The position numbers and the translations under genes were made by a program. Below the pieces are notes generated by a model. That model saw only the letters and a list, made by a program, of their open reading frames with translations. It searched no databases and had not been told where the DNA came from. Below are positions 50,774 through 62,377 of a stretch of DNA of 64,000 nt, one piece after another. This DNA is from Serilophus lunatus (lineage: Eukaryota > Chordata > Aves > Passeriformes > Eurylaimidae): NCBI GenBank assembly GCA_013399895.1, contig VXBA01005369.1:124001-188000 (forward strand). The letters are read 5' to 3'. Position 1 is the first letter of the stretch; every line of letters begins with the position of its first letter.

Positions 50774-52462
50774 CTGAAAAAAAATCTTTCAGATGTATCA
50801 ATCTAAAAAAATCTAACCACAAACTCTGATGCTCTTTTCATCATTTATTTAAGATTTTACTTGAGATATTTTCAACGACCAACTTGTTAATGTTTTGGTC
50901 CCTTTAATCTGATTTTTTTTTTTCACTGCTCAAAAAAGAGTAGAGAAAAGAATAAGTACTTTTAGATGCAATAAAGTATTGGAGACTTTCCATCCACAAT
51001 GTGAAAATATGTGGAAAAATAAATAAAACTTCTGTTTAATGTGACTTTACCTACAGTTCTTCTGATTTAGATTTAAATTTTGAATAAGGCTAAAAATTAC
51101 TTTGAAAAAATGCAACAAAAACCTTAATCTGGCAATATTTCTTTTAGCCAAATAGATTTTAAAGTAATCTTGGTATTTGTTTCATGTGATGAAATAGCCT
51201 GTTGTTGACTGTATTTCATCCTGTCAAGACTATTTCAAAGGATGTAACGTCACAACTTGTGACATGTTATTTGAGTATATAGTATTCATATATGCACTTT
51301 ATGTCAACATGCACAAATTGAAACTTCGGAAACTCAGCTATGTTTTATAAGGCTTCATTGTGATGTCCAGGCACCTCACAAATCCAAAAGCTTACATAAA
51401 AAGTTTTGTTTTAGGAAGAATTGTTATCCTTGTGTAACTTGGTGACAAATGTGAGAGGCTGTAGCTAACCCTGCATCGTCTCAGCCATTGCTGCTCTGCA
51501 GTTAAAAGCATGACTTGTGCAAATTGCATAGCCACAATAGAGTGGTATTTTGTCCATGTCGGTATTCCATGTATTTACTTGATTCTTGGGGAGATTTTTA
51601 AAAGTGCCTGGGGTCTCCTGCTGTCACAGCCTGGCTCCTCACAGGTAGGGCTACATGCTTGGAAGATGCTTAAGTTAAATGTTGTCTCCTCTTGCAGAAT
51701 AAGCTTTTGAACTATGACTGGTAGCACAGTGCGGTTTGTGTGGGTCCTGGGGCTGAGCACGAGAGAGGGATGTCTTTCACAACAGTATTTCTTTAGTAAA
51801 GAAAAGTAAAAATTTCCTTTACAGCACAGAATGATTTTCTTGGTTGTAAGCATGCAATGTGTTCTCAATAGACCTATTTTTTTGCGCTGTTGCACATCAC
51901 CATGGACTGCAAATTGCTGTGATCTGTTACTGCTGCATTTAGCACTAACAGTACTTTTAAATCAAATGACTTCTGAGTGGTTATCTTGATTAAAGCACTT
52001 GAATGAATAAATAATGCAGTGGACTAAATAGCAAGGAAAGAAATAGATCAAGTGGAGCTGTAATTCTTGAGAAGATATATTTTCCTCACTTTTTGATTTT
52101 ATGGATTATTTTGAAGTAGATTTAATCACAACTTTTGGATATTTGTTTTTGCAATGTTTTGATTTAGTAGCATATACTTTGATCTGTTCCTAGGATACCT
52201 AATAGGCAATTATGATATTTAGCCTCCAGTATCTTTCTATAATGTACAGACTAATGAAGATTTGCAAGCATTTATTTCTTCCCTATTTTCTCCAGAAAAT
52301 GAGTATGAAGTTCAGAACTTAAACTTTGTAGCTCTTCGCGCTCGTTTTGCATGGAGGAAGATAAAAATTAGAGTGTCTAATTCTGTGCCACCAGTATGTT
52401 TTCATTTTCAGTTCTAAGATATTGCTTTGCAGACACTTGTAATGTAACAACAAAGATGGGAC
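50774..52462. other. non-coding stretch
   Basis: A 106-codon minus-strand frame (51895-51575) is present without motifs or splice sites. No repeat family is recognised. Confidence 0.4.
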
Positions 52463-52670
52463 AAAATCACAGACTGGGTCAGGTTGGAAGGGACCACAGT
52501 GGGTTGTCTGGTACAACCTCCCTGCTGAAGTAGAATCATCCTGGAGGACAGGGCTACAGGATTGCGTCCTGATGGTTTTTAAATATTTCTAGTAAGGAAG
52601 ATTCCACAGCCTCTCTGGACAACCTGTTCCAGTGCATGATCAGCTGCCACAGTAAAGAAGTTCAGAGTAT
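52463..52670 (-). mobile_element. CR1 LINE 3' end relic
   Basis: On the minus strand this matches the CR1 3' tail. The plus-strand text reads 'atcacagactgggtcaggtt' then 'ggaagggaccac' at its left end, the familiar start of inverted CR1 ends. The 'ctctggacaacctgttccag' segment follows at about 52614. Both the octamer and the ORF2 frame are strongly eroded, so this is an old copy. Confidence 0.8.
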
Positions 52671-55600
52671 TTCGGAGAATGGCAGATCAAAGGGGAAAGT
52701 AATGGGCCAATTCAGACACATCTGCTAATGTTATCTAATGAACAAAGGAAGAAAGGCTCAACTTATTTGAGTTCTCTCAGTGCAGAACTTAGGGTACGTT
52801 GTATCTTTTTGTGTGTGATAAACTTTGCTATTAAAAATACATGCTCGAACAATACAAGAAAGAATGAGTAACAGGACTTACTGCAGGCTCCTTCCCCCTC
52901 ACCTCTCCCATAAAATCCCTATCTGGTCTTATTTGCCTGACTACTAAGTCAAGGATCCTCTTCCTCATTCTCCACTGAAATGAGCAACTTAGAGAATGTC
53001 TGACTTCTTCAGAGATGTGACAGAACGGATAAAAACAAAGGTACGTCCAAAGATTCGCCCTGCCCCCACCTTATAATTCTGTACCTTTTGCTAGAGAAGA
53101 AAAAGGATTTTGAAGTGCTAGTGGACTTTAGAGTGCAACACTAAATTAAAACAGAAAAAGCCCCAACTCTCCTACATGTTCAGCTCCCCTGAACAATACT
53201 GTTTTTTTAATTACTCTGCTTTCTAGCAGAAGATAAATAACTCCTAAAGATAAACAACATCTTTTATTGAATTTTGCCCTGACAAACAAATAGCTCACTT
53301 AGAATTCATCCAGGTCCTGGGATGAAGATAACTCTTTATAAGAAAAAAATTGAACCTGCTACATAGGAAAGAGGTGACATAAAAGAACATCAGACAATTA
53401 ATATCCAGTCAGTCTAACTCACTGACTAGAGCAGGGTGCAATCAAATAAGATGAAAGCACTAGAGGGTGAAACAGGTGAGAAGGAGTTAGCATTGAATTT
53501 TGTACATGTAAATGTTGATTCTAAATACAAAATATAGAGGTGACAGGACTGTTCCCTCAGATTCCAACCTTTCCCTTGGAAAAATCTAGTCAGTCCTTTT
53601 AGCATACAGCATTTGTGGATTGGTGACTGTGGGTGGGAGAGGAAAACAAGCCTTATTCACTGTAGCAAGAATGTAGGGATATATATATGACTTCTGTGTG
53701 CTGCCACAAAAGAGGGAATCAAATGTCAACTTGAATTAAAATACCATTTTATAACTTCTGTTATCGCTCTTGTGGCATTATGCGTATCAAATTTTGGTTG
53801 CCCTGATAGAAAGCTGCCTCTAAAGTAGTTAGTTGTCACTAATCCAGGAATAAATTGCAGCCTTTGACCTAATGGAGTTATCCCCAAGGTGGATCTGGAG
53901 GAGGGACATTCAGTCTGCTCTCCTATGTACTGGATAAACACCATTATAGTTCCTGGATGTGGAGGGGGATGAGGACAGAGTCTGTGGGGTTGGTAAAGCC
54001 ACAGTGGTGTGAGTCAGCGTGACTGATTTTGAAATCAACTATTATGATTAGCTCTTTGCTATATTGGTGAAGATGCCCAAGATCCAAATTCATGACCTTT
54101 TTAGCTGATGCAACTGTTTAGCTGATAAGTTCTCCTTGCACAGGGGCATCCTGTTCTGGCACATGCTTCTGCTTGGTGGGCGCCTGGGGCAGAAAGGTGT
54201 TCTTGTGCTGGATGCTTGTAAATGATCTGAAGATGAGTGAAAATCGATGCACCCTTGGCAAATTATGATTTGGGAGCTCATTATCTCTTTGTGAAACTCA
54301 TTTTCCAGCCTACTGATTAAGCTTATAAAAGCACAGTTTTAATATACCTTCTGCCCTGTTTTTAATTCCCTGGCTGACAGTAAAGAAAATTCTGACCAAC
54401 TCTCAGGACAATTTATGCTCTTCTTTTATCTTGATGGCATATTGATCCTGCTGAATATTCCTTCTGCAAAATAATGAACATGCATTTCAAATCCAGTTCA
54501 TAGTTGCGTAGTGAGCTTTTCATAGGGGTAGCTTGCTGCTTTTGTATTCTGATAGCAGGTGCAGCCTAGGAGGAATAGGTCAAGGCTTTTCTGTGGAAAA
54601 ATCCTTCTGATCTCTATCACTCTTTCTCATTTCTTTATTAGAGTTTCCTGACACATAATGGTCTTATTATTTTTCAGTTTAAATCTTGCATTAAATTATA
54701 GACAATTGTCCTTGTAACCATATCAGCAGCTGTATTTACCTGGGAAAAAGCTCATGGAAAATGGTCTTAGAAGTCTGTCTGTGAGCTGAATAAACCTGGG
54801 AAGCTGTATTTATTGCACTAGCTCTGCACTTGCTTTTTTTTCCTTAAATAAAAGTAGCTCTAACCTACTCCCCTCCCCACCAAATCCCACAAATAAAGCA
54901 CCCCCAAAAGAAGCTTCTAGCATGATGTAAACCAGGCTCTAAAACTTAAGAATCCACTTACACCAAAGGAAGGAGGATGGGAGGTGACTATGTGGCTTGG
55001 GGAACTTCACCGGTGTACTAAAGTACATTAGACTCTCATCCTACCTTATTTGGAGATTGCTTTCCTCCCTGGAGAAGCCCCAGAGTGTGGGTGCACACAT
55101 GGTCTGCAGCAGCGCTTGGTCAAGCAGCCCCTTTGCTTCAGCTCACTTTGGGCTCTACCGAGTGGGAGCAGCAGCTGGGACTCTCTGCTTGCAATTTTTC
55201 ATCATTGTGAGCAGGGCCTGACTCTCTGAAAAGGAAATAAAGGCCTCAGGATTCGTCTCTGGAATAATGGCAAATTCAGACATATTTCTTTGCAATGCAA
55301 GCTAAACTACCTGTATTTTTCAAACAAATAATTATTGCCTCATTCACCCTACGCTCTGGAGGCGAACAGGCTCCCAATCGTATGAATGAGGTAATCTTTC
55401 AGCAACTTAACACTAAACTTGAGAACAGATGAAATAAGGAAACCACTTAGAGGAAAATGACCTCTCTGTGATAGCCCTTTCTCAGAAATAGAAGATTTGC
55501 TGTTCAGCACCAGCAAGTGTGTAGGGAACCAGCTGAATGGGAGAATCTGTCCACTCCTCTAAGTACTTAATGGGACACTTATTTCCCTTTGCTAAAGAAA

Positions 55601-56085
55601 GGCTGGTGACATCTGCATTTAGTTGAAGAAGCTAATGGCAGAGGGAGACAAGGAAAAAGGCTATACTGTAAAGCAAGAGGACCAGGTTAATGTTCTTTTC
55701 AGGTCAAACCCACCCCCTCTTTCTCATCTGAAAGTCAGCATGCCTCAGTAGAAGAAAGAATGCTTTAACTGCTGAAAGATTAAGGATAATCTAGCTGTTA
55801 AAGGAAAGGAATAGGGACTGTAGGCTTGACTGGGATATGGAAATGTGTTCAGAAACGAGTGTGCCCCACTTATGCATACAAGAGTGCAATGTGTTGGATT
55901 CATCTAATGCTACCAAAGACTGTGTGTGTTTGGAAATAGGAGTTTTAAAAACAAACTTGCATCTTGTGTTCGGACAGTGTAACTCTCCATATCTGAAGAT
56001 GAGAGAAGTGATAACAAGGTGATCTTTAACTTTTTTTTAAGTCTTGGACAAAATAAAAATTCTCTAATCCAAAAGGAAGTTGTGT

Positions 56086-56086
<1 letters not shown>
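52671..56086. other. non-coding stretch with one weak exon candidate
   Basis: At 53726-53951 the minus strand has a strong pyrimidine-rich acceptor (CCCCCTCCACATCCAG, exon start about 53951). An open frame of 72-plus codons ending in TGA at 53726 follows, which could be a terminal exon. Composition is plausible (QRLQFIPGLVTTNYFRG), but the length alone is within chance. Nothing else is recognised. Confidence 0.25.

Positions 56087-56122
<36 letters not shown>
56087..56122. repeat. T36 homopolymer tract
   Basis: 36 uninterrupted T on the plus strand (A36 on the minus strand). Such a long pure run is unstable and therefore recent. It could be the A-tail of a minus-strand retrocopy whose body would lie to the right (from 56123), but no body or flanking duplication is recognised. 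Confidence 0.9.
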
Positions 56123-59100
56123 CACAGCGGGTAGTCAGATTTGTTATTGTCAAGATGAAAACCCTTTTTCAAAACACCCACAGCTGAGCTAGGCTCATCT
56201 GTGATACTAGATGTAGATTCTGCCAGTAGGGGCTTAAACACCTGAAACTAAAAAGCAAGCAAATTGTGAAATAAAGAGAAATTTTAAATCGAGAAATAAG
56301 CTTTTCTTAATGCTATTCTAAATAACTGGGAGAATATATTTGTTGCCACCGAGAAGGCGGGTTTTCATAAAGCTAGAGAAGCTGAAGGAGTCTTGTGTGC
56401 ATTATTTTTAATTCCAGTACCCAATCTGTAACCCTGACCACTTCTCATTCACGTTTACCTCTGCTAATACTGAAATGTGTTGTTTTTTTGATGTATGTTA
56501 TTGTGTGCTAGTAAAAGTAACAAGGATTTGTCTATCCCAATTCTATGGGTTGTACCTAGATGAAACTGATGCCAGGGTTATTTACAGTCTCTTCAGGTAA
56601 TGGTTTTGCCTTTGGTAAAACTCTGCCTAAACTGGATTTGGGTTCTGTAATGTCTCAATGAAAGTATAATTTCATGATCATTTTTCCCGCATTTGCTTCC
56701 TGTTCAGCTAACAGTTTGCGTGAGAGAGATTTAAATTACAATTGCTTTGGTAAGATAGAAAATGAACTAGATGGTTTTGAGGTTGAATACTCTTCAGTTG
56801 TTTAAAACTGGTGTGCACTGTCTCTAGATGCCAATAATGTAAATAGCCATGACAATTTTTAAGCCATGTGTTTCTGTGAGTGTATTTGATTATCGCTGGG
56901 GAAGAATCTCTCATGTGAAATGCAGTATTGATTTTTGAAATTTTTTTAGTCCTTGTGGCTACAGCACACACTGAGTAGGTATAGTAAGAATGATATGAAT
57001 TGTTAATCTGGATTATCTGAGTTCTGAATTAAATATGGTGTTTTACAAAAGAAGCCTGGGTAGCAATGTAAATTGCTTCTACCAAGGGGATTAATGAGGG
57101 CTTAACACTGAGAAATGGCTAGAAAAGCAAGTATGTTTTAAAAGCAGATGAATACTGATATGGGAAATATGAGGCAGCTGAAGGGGTGAGGGATGTTTAG
57201 AGGCTTCTGAAATTTCATTGTCAGAACTGAAAGTACTCGTGTAGGTCTGGTTGCAAAAGAGGTATGTGAGAGGGGACATAGGAGCTCTGTATGGATGATG
57301 ATAATGTCTAGAAAGGAAATCCTCAAGATTACTTTCAAATATACACCTAGATACACCAGTATACATCTCCAAAATATGTGGACTTTTGGCAGGTTATTTT
57401 GTGGGAAAGGCTTGTTTGTTAGTGTCTTGTCAGCTAGAGTTGTGCTTTTAATCATCGTTTTTTTTCCCCAGACATTTTTTTAAACACCTGATGTTGATGT
57501 ATATTGTACACAAGACATACTTGTCTAATTGTGTATAAAACTTCCTCTGTTTCTAAACAATGGAAATGTGCTTTGGTTGAATTGTTTTATTAGGAGGTCA
57601 TTTAGCCTGCAGGATTCATTTCATGGACACTCTTGCAACCACTGTGCACCTTCAGAGATCATTTCCAAAAAGGCAGAGTCCCTCCTCGCAGAGCAAAGTG
57701 TTTCACTTTCAAGCATGGGAATGTCATATGACTTATAAAATTGAAGAATATTTTGTTTTGAAATAGCCTCCATGCTTAAAGCTACCAATCTAGCTTGGGT
57801 TTTTGGAATTTCACATTAACAGTGAAATATTTTGTAGATAGGTGTTGAGGCTTTCTAAATCATAAAGAATTCTAAATCAGGGAAGAAGAAATGGTTTTGC
57901 TTGAAGCATTGAATCTTTCTGTATCAGAAGAGAAAGCTCCTTAGATGCTAATTGATAAGATTTGTAACCAGACTGCGTCAAAAACTCCTCTAAAATTACT
58001 GTTTGGGAGGATCAGTTTGTTTGATCTTAAATGATACATAAAATATGAGTGAGAGCATCAGAGGAATTTGTGGGATGGAGACAGATTTTTAATTTGGAAA
58101 TGAGCAAGATGTTTCTTAGTTATAATGAGGTACATTTGCAAAGCTCTCTGTGATCTGTTCATGGAACTGTGGTTTTGCATTTGTTCTGACCAGAGTAACT
58201 ATTTGAAATTGTACTGAATGCTTGCGAAACTTTTTAACATGATACAGAGTAAAAATAGCTTTCTTTAAAAATACATGGTAAGATTAAAGAATCAAAGTTG
58301 GGGACATATTCTTTCTAAGACTAATGGTGAAATACTCAAGTTTGTTTCATTTTTTTCTTTTTTTGTGTCACAGAATTCAGGAATTTATTTTTACTTTAAA
58401 TGTAAGGAATAGATAAATAACATGTTATATAGCAGTGGAATTACTGAATTCTCTAGGGAAACTTGGATTTTTGGGGGTATGCTGTATATTCTTCAGGTCA
58501 CTTACATGTATAGTATGATAAGAGTGAAAGGCTTATTTCTACTAAGGACAGAGATTTGTTTTTTTATAAATAAGAGCAGCTAAATACTGATAGAACATGT
58601 TAGGGTTGTAGTCCACTTTGCCTATAGGGTTTTAATAGCTCGAGGGGGAAACTGCTGTGCTCCCAGGTTGTGAAAGCTGTTTGGGGATTTGGAACATCTA
58701 GGTAATCACTATTTCCCTGATGAGCATATGGGAGAGGTATTTGTCAATGATGATTTTCATAGGGATATATGTTGTGCCTGGCTGGGATGAAGGCTGGTCT
58801 TGCAGGCTAAAAGGGCTGAGATGCAGCCACTGTGCTGTCCAGTCAGCTCTTAACCTGTTTCTGCTCACATGTGTGGGCAGGTAGAAGTGCCCCATCCAGC
58901 CAAGCTGCTCCTACAGCTTGTGGGGAGAGCTATGTCTCCTAAAAGTGCACAGCCACTGCTCCTCTGCGTGTAGTTGCTGGTGGCCAGCTTTTTGAGTGAG
59001 TCTCAAGTTATAAGGACCTGTCCTATAGCTTTCTGCTTAGTTTCCTTTATTTATTAAAAGGCATAGTCTGCAGCAAGGTGTGATGACAGCTGTTATACTG

Positions 59101-60855
59101 GGTCGGGGTTTCATTGTGTGCATACCTCTGTGGAGAGGAGAAACCCAGATGTTGCATGACCTGTGATTGCTGTCTGTCTTAATATGATTTGATGTTTCGA
59201 ATAATCTCATCTGAAGACCAAAAAGCAAGGGATGAATTCTGATACTATACATGTCTTAAGTAATAAAACATAGTAAATAGAGATTTTGGAAACCAAGTCA
59301 AAAGTAGATGGTGCTTCAAATGCACCTGTTTGTGAAACTGATATTACATTGAGATATTTCAGTGTGGATTTGCGCGATGCTTCAATGTTAAAAGGAAACT
59401 CTGCTTTCCTCTGTCAGTGCCCTGACACTGTAGGATGATGGGGAGAAAATGGGTCAGGGCATCATGTCACTGCTGGTTCTGCCACGGCTGCCTTTTGGGG
59501 CCTGCATGTGTTACCATGAATGTACACAGTGTGCTCTGCAGCACTTTGTTAAGAGGAGATGGCTGAAAGGAAGACATGGCAAAGGGAGGGCTTTTCTCTT
59601 CTAAAAAAGTGACTTAAGTTCCAACAAATCCAAGCACCTAAAATCTATCTCTATGATGAAAAAGCCTATAAACTGCTCCTTTCCCTGGCCAGAGGTGTAA
59701 CAAAACCTTCCAGGCATAGATGGTTGCAATATAAACTGAAGGGAGGGGGCAGAAGGAGGAAAAAACCCTAATGTAACAAACGGGAGTTAAACATTTTCTC
59801 TCACTCCCCTCCAAATCCCAGAAATAGAGTAGATATTATGAAGCAGGTTTAGTTTCTAGCAGCTTGATCTTTGCCTTTGTGTGCACTTGGCTTTGTGTGC
59901 ATTGATGTCCTGTTGGTGATTATCATTCTGTTGACACCTGTATTCATGATGACACCCCTATATCACATTTTCATCACAGCGTGAAATGTCACTCTTTTTG
60001 CTTTTGTTTTGTTTAGTACTATGAGTTTAGCCCAGAGTTGAAAAAAATGGACACTTCTCACAACACACAAGGGGACATTGATAACCTTGCAGCTTAGTTA
60101 CTGATCCTTTCTCAGTGCTTCCATGTCTCTCCTTCCTCCCACCCCTCTTTTCAAGCAGACAAGGTTTTCTCTCAACAAGTTGATGACAGAATAATTTCTC
60201 CAGGTTGATTGTTTGCCCCACATGGTCCTCTGGAGATCTTCATACAAGTGGAGAGAAGCAGATCAAAAGCCTTCAAGAAAAAAGAAGGCAGAGGATTGCA
60301 AAAAGCCACCATAAAGATCCTGCTCAGGTTTCAGCCTGATGATGAACAGGCTTGTAAAGTATTCTGAGACCTGTCAAATTTTCCCATCTGAAATCCAGAC
60401 CTATTTTAAAAAGAATTTTCATAATGAGTGTCTCATTTCCCCCATCCACAGGCTCAGAGTATTTTCTGAAAAAGTTCTGCAGGGCAGAGGAGTTGAACAC
60501 TTGATCACATGCAGGAGCACGGGATAGATGGAGTACAGCTGACTCAACAGCTACAGGGGATTTGGGTAAGTGCCCACCATATCAGCCAACTAGAACTTAC
60601 TGAAATATTGGGGAATGTTGAAGTATTCATCACTTCTAAGAGAAAATTCTTACTTTATCAGCTGTCAGACAAATTTAACCTCACTAGTAAATCTCAGTGG
60701 TAATGTGTCAGGGAAGAAGTATTCAGGGAATGGCTGATAAAAACATGAAGGTGAATTAGCATCCAACTGTGATTTAGTTTTGCAACTCTAGCTTTTACCT
60801 AAAGGTAGTCAGGCCAGATTCACACCATTAATGTGAGAGGAGGAAGGTTACTAAC
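56123..60855. other. A+T-rich non-coding stretch
   Basis: No repeats or exons are recognised. Open frames reach 105 codons (57455-57138, minus) without motifs. Confidence 0.4.
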
Positions 60856-61032
60856 CCCATGCAATGTTGAGGCTATCAATGTATGTCAAATCCACTCCTG
60901 TTGCTTTCAGGAGGGAAACAATCAGTTGCTTGAAGGAGACAATGTTATCCAACTTGTGGTGTCTGCTTGTTCCCGCAATCATTGCATTGACAGAGGAAAA
61001 TTTTGATAAGCGAGACTTCTTATCTGGCTCCA
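60856..61032 (-). CDS. candidate 177-nt internal exon, unrecognised protein
   Basis: The minus-strand exon is flanked by a good acceptor (TCATTCAATTGCAG, AG at 61034-61033) and an acceptable donor (CATGGG|GTTAGT, GT at 60855-60854). It is open throughout and starts and ends in the same phase (phase 1), so it could be spliced in without shifting the frame. The translation begins VEPDKKSRLSKFSS and continues through SRHHKLDNIVSFKQL to TGVDLTYIDSLNIAW. It resembles a soluble helical domain. Third codon positions favour C/T, as in real coding sequence. The opposite strand is also open over about 60 codons, which weakens the argument a little. I cannot name the protein, and no adjoining exon is evident within the window. 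Confidence 0.4.
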
Positions 61033-62293
61033 CTGCAATTGAATGACATGGGTTCACTGATTGAAAATTACATTGTTTCCGGTCACAAAGCTGACTGGAC
61101 ATGGTAATTGCTATTATTACTACTTTAAAAATAAACAAAGGTGGTGCAATATACTCTTGAATGAAGATTGTGGAGATTTGAAATCAAGTGTTCGGTTAAG
61201 ATGATGAACTGATACAGTCTAAATTGGCATAGTTACTATAATTGCTTTGTGTGCTGTGGGGAAGAACTTTAAGACCTGCAGAAGACAGGAATCTTCACCC
61301 TGCTTGCATATTTTGGATCGAAGAATGCTTTTACACAAATGCATGGTGTTTTGTTTTCTTTCAGCTAGGTCTTAAGCAGTAACTCTCAGGCTTGTTGTTG
61401 AGGGTGGCTCAGAAATTAGTTCAAACCTTGTTGTAAGTTCCAAATGGCTATGCATGGGACTTGAAACATGGCAAAAGGAATATCCATAAGTGAATCTTTT
61501 CTATTTCACAACAGAAATAATTTTTCTTTTTAAATATAAAACTGGGATGAGTGTAAGTGCTCTTTCATTTCACAGTTTATGATATCTGTAGTATTACATG
61601 CTTTCTTTGACGGAGATATTAGCAGCTTTATTTACTACAAATGCATTTAACTTATAAGGATTAGATAAGGCTGTACAGTACTGCAGCATTATTCTACAAC
61701 TTTATTGCTTAATTGCTGTTTCTAAAAGTAAGGAAATTGAAGAAATCATGATGGCATAAACTGTTGCTGCTTTTTGTCAGGGAAGTGTTATTTTACTAGT
61801 AGCTTTTCAAGCTGCTAACAGATGGCTGCAGTATAATCTATTCGCTAGTGACATGAAGAATTATTTTACTGAAGATTTATATTTACATTCCTCTCTTCCA
61901 AAGCATAAAAAGAGTAATTCAGTAGAATAGTACTCATTTAGATCTTTTTCTGCCCATGTGAGTGTAGGGCTCTGTGATCAGGCAATAAGATTAAGAGTAT
62001 CTCATCACTAGATCAGTGCGGTTGAATCCAGACCATGGTTAGAGGCAACTGAAGGCCCGTAGCATGGGATGACACTTTGGGGCCTATACAAAATGATTTG
62101 ATAGTTTCTGTAAATTTCCTAGCTGATGGAATACCTGTAATGATTGGAGGTTTAAGGAAATCTGTAGGCTGAACGTGTATGTCCTGAGAACATACTTAAG
62201 TTTAGGGAGAGTCTCTTTGTTCCAGGTTTTAGGAATGCTCCCTGTACACTCCCTGTGCAGGTGATGGGACATACTGTTCCTTTTCTGTTTCAG
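61033..62293. other. non-coding stretch
   Basis: No gene or repeat is recognised. Part of it would be the upstream intron of the candidate exon to the left, if that is real. Confidence 0.4.
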
Positions 62294-62377
62294 TCCAAGA
62301 TGAACCTGGACTTGCTTAAGTCTCTCAGTGATTTTCAAATTGCAAAATCTCCACTAAAATTGAAAGAGGAGCACAAT
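62294..62377 (+). CDS. weak candidate short exon (84 nt)
   Basis: A near-perfect acceptor (TGTTCCTTTTCTGTTTCAG, AG at 62292-62293) is followed by 28 open codons (SKMNLDLLKSLSDFQ, likely a helix) and a moderate donor (CACAAT|GTAAAC). The piece is phase 0 at both ends. It is short enough that chance is a serious alternative, and the opposite strand also carries an 84-codon frame. Confidence 0.2.

Noticed and set aside
55910..56125. Lysine-rich minus-strand open frame
   Set aside because: The lysine run is the T36 tract translated.
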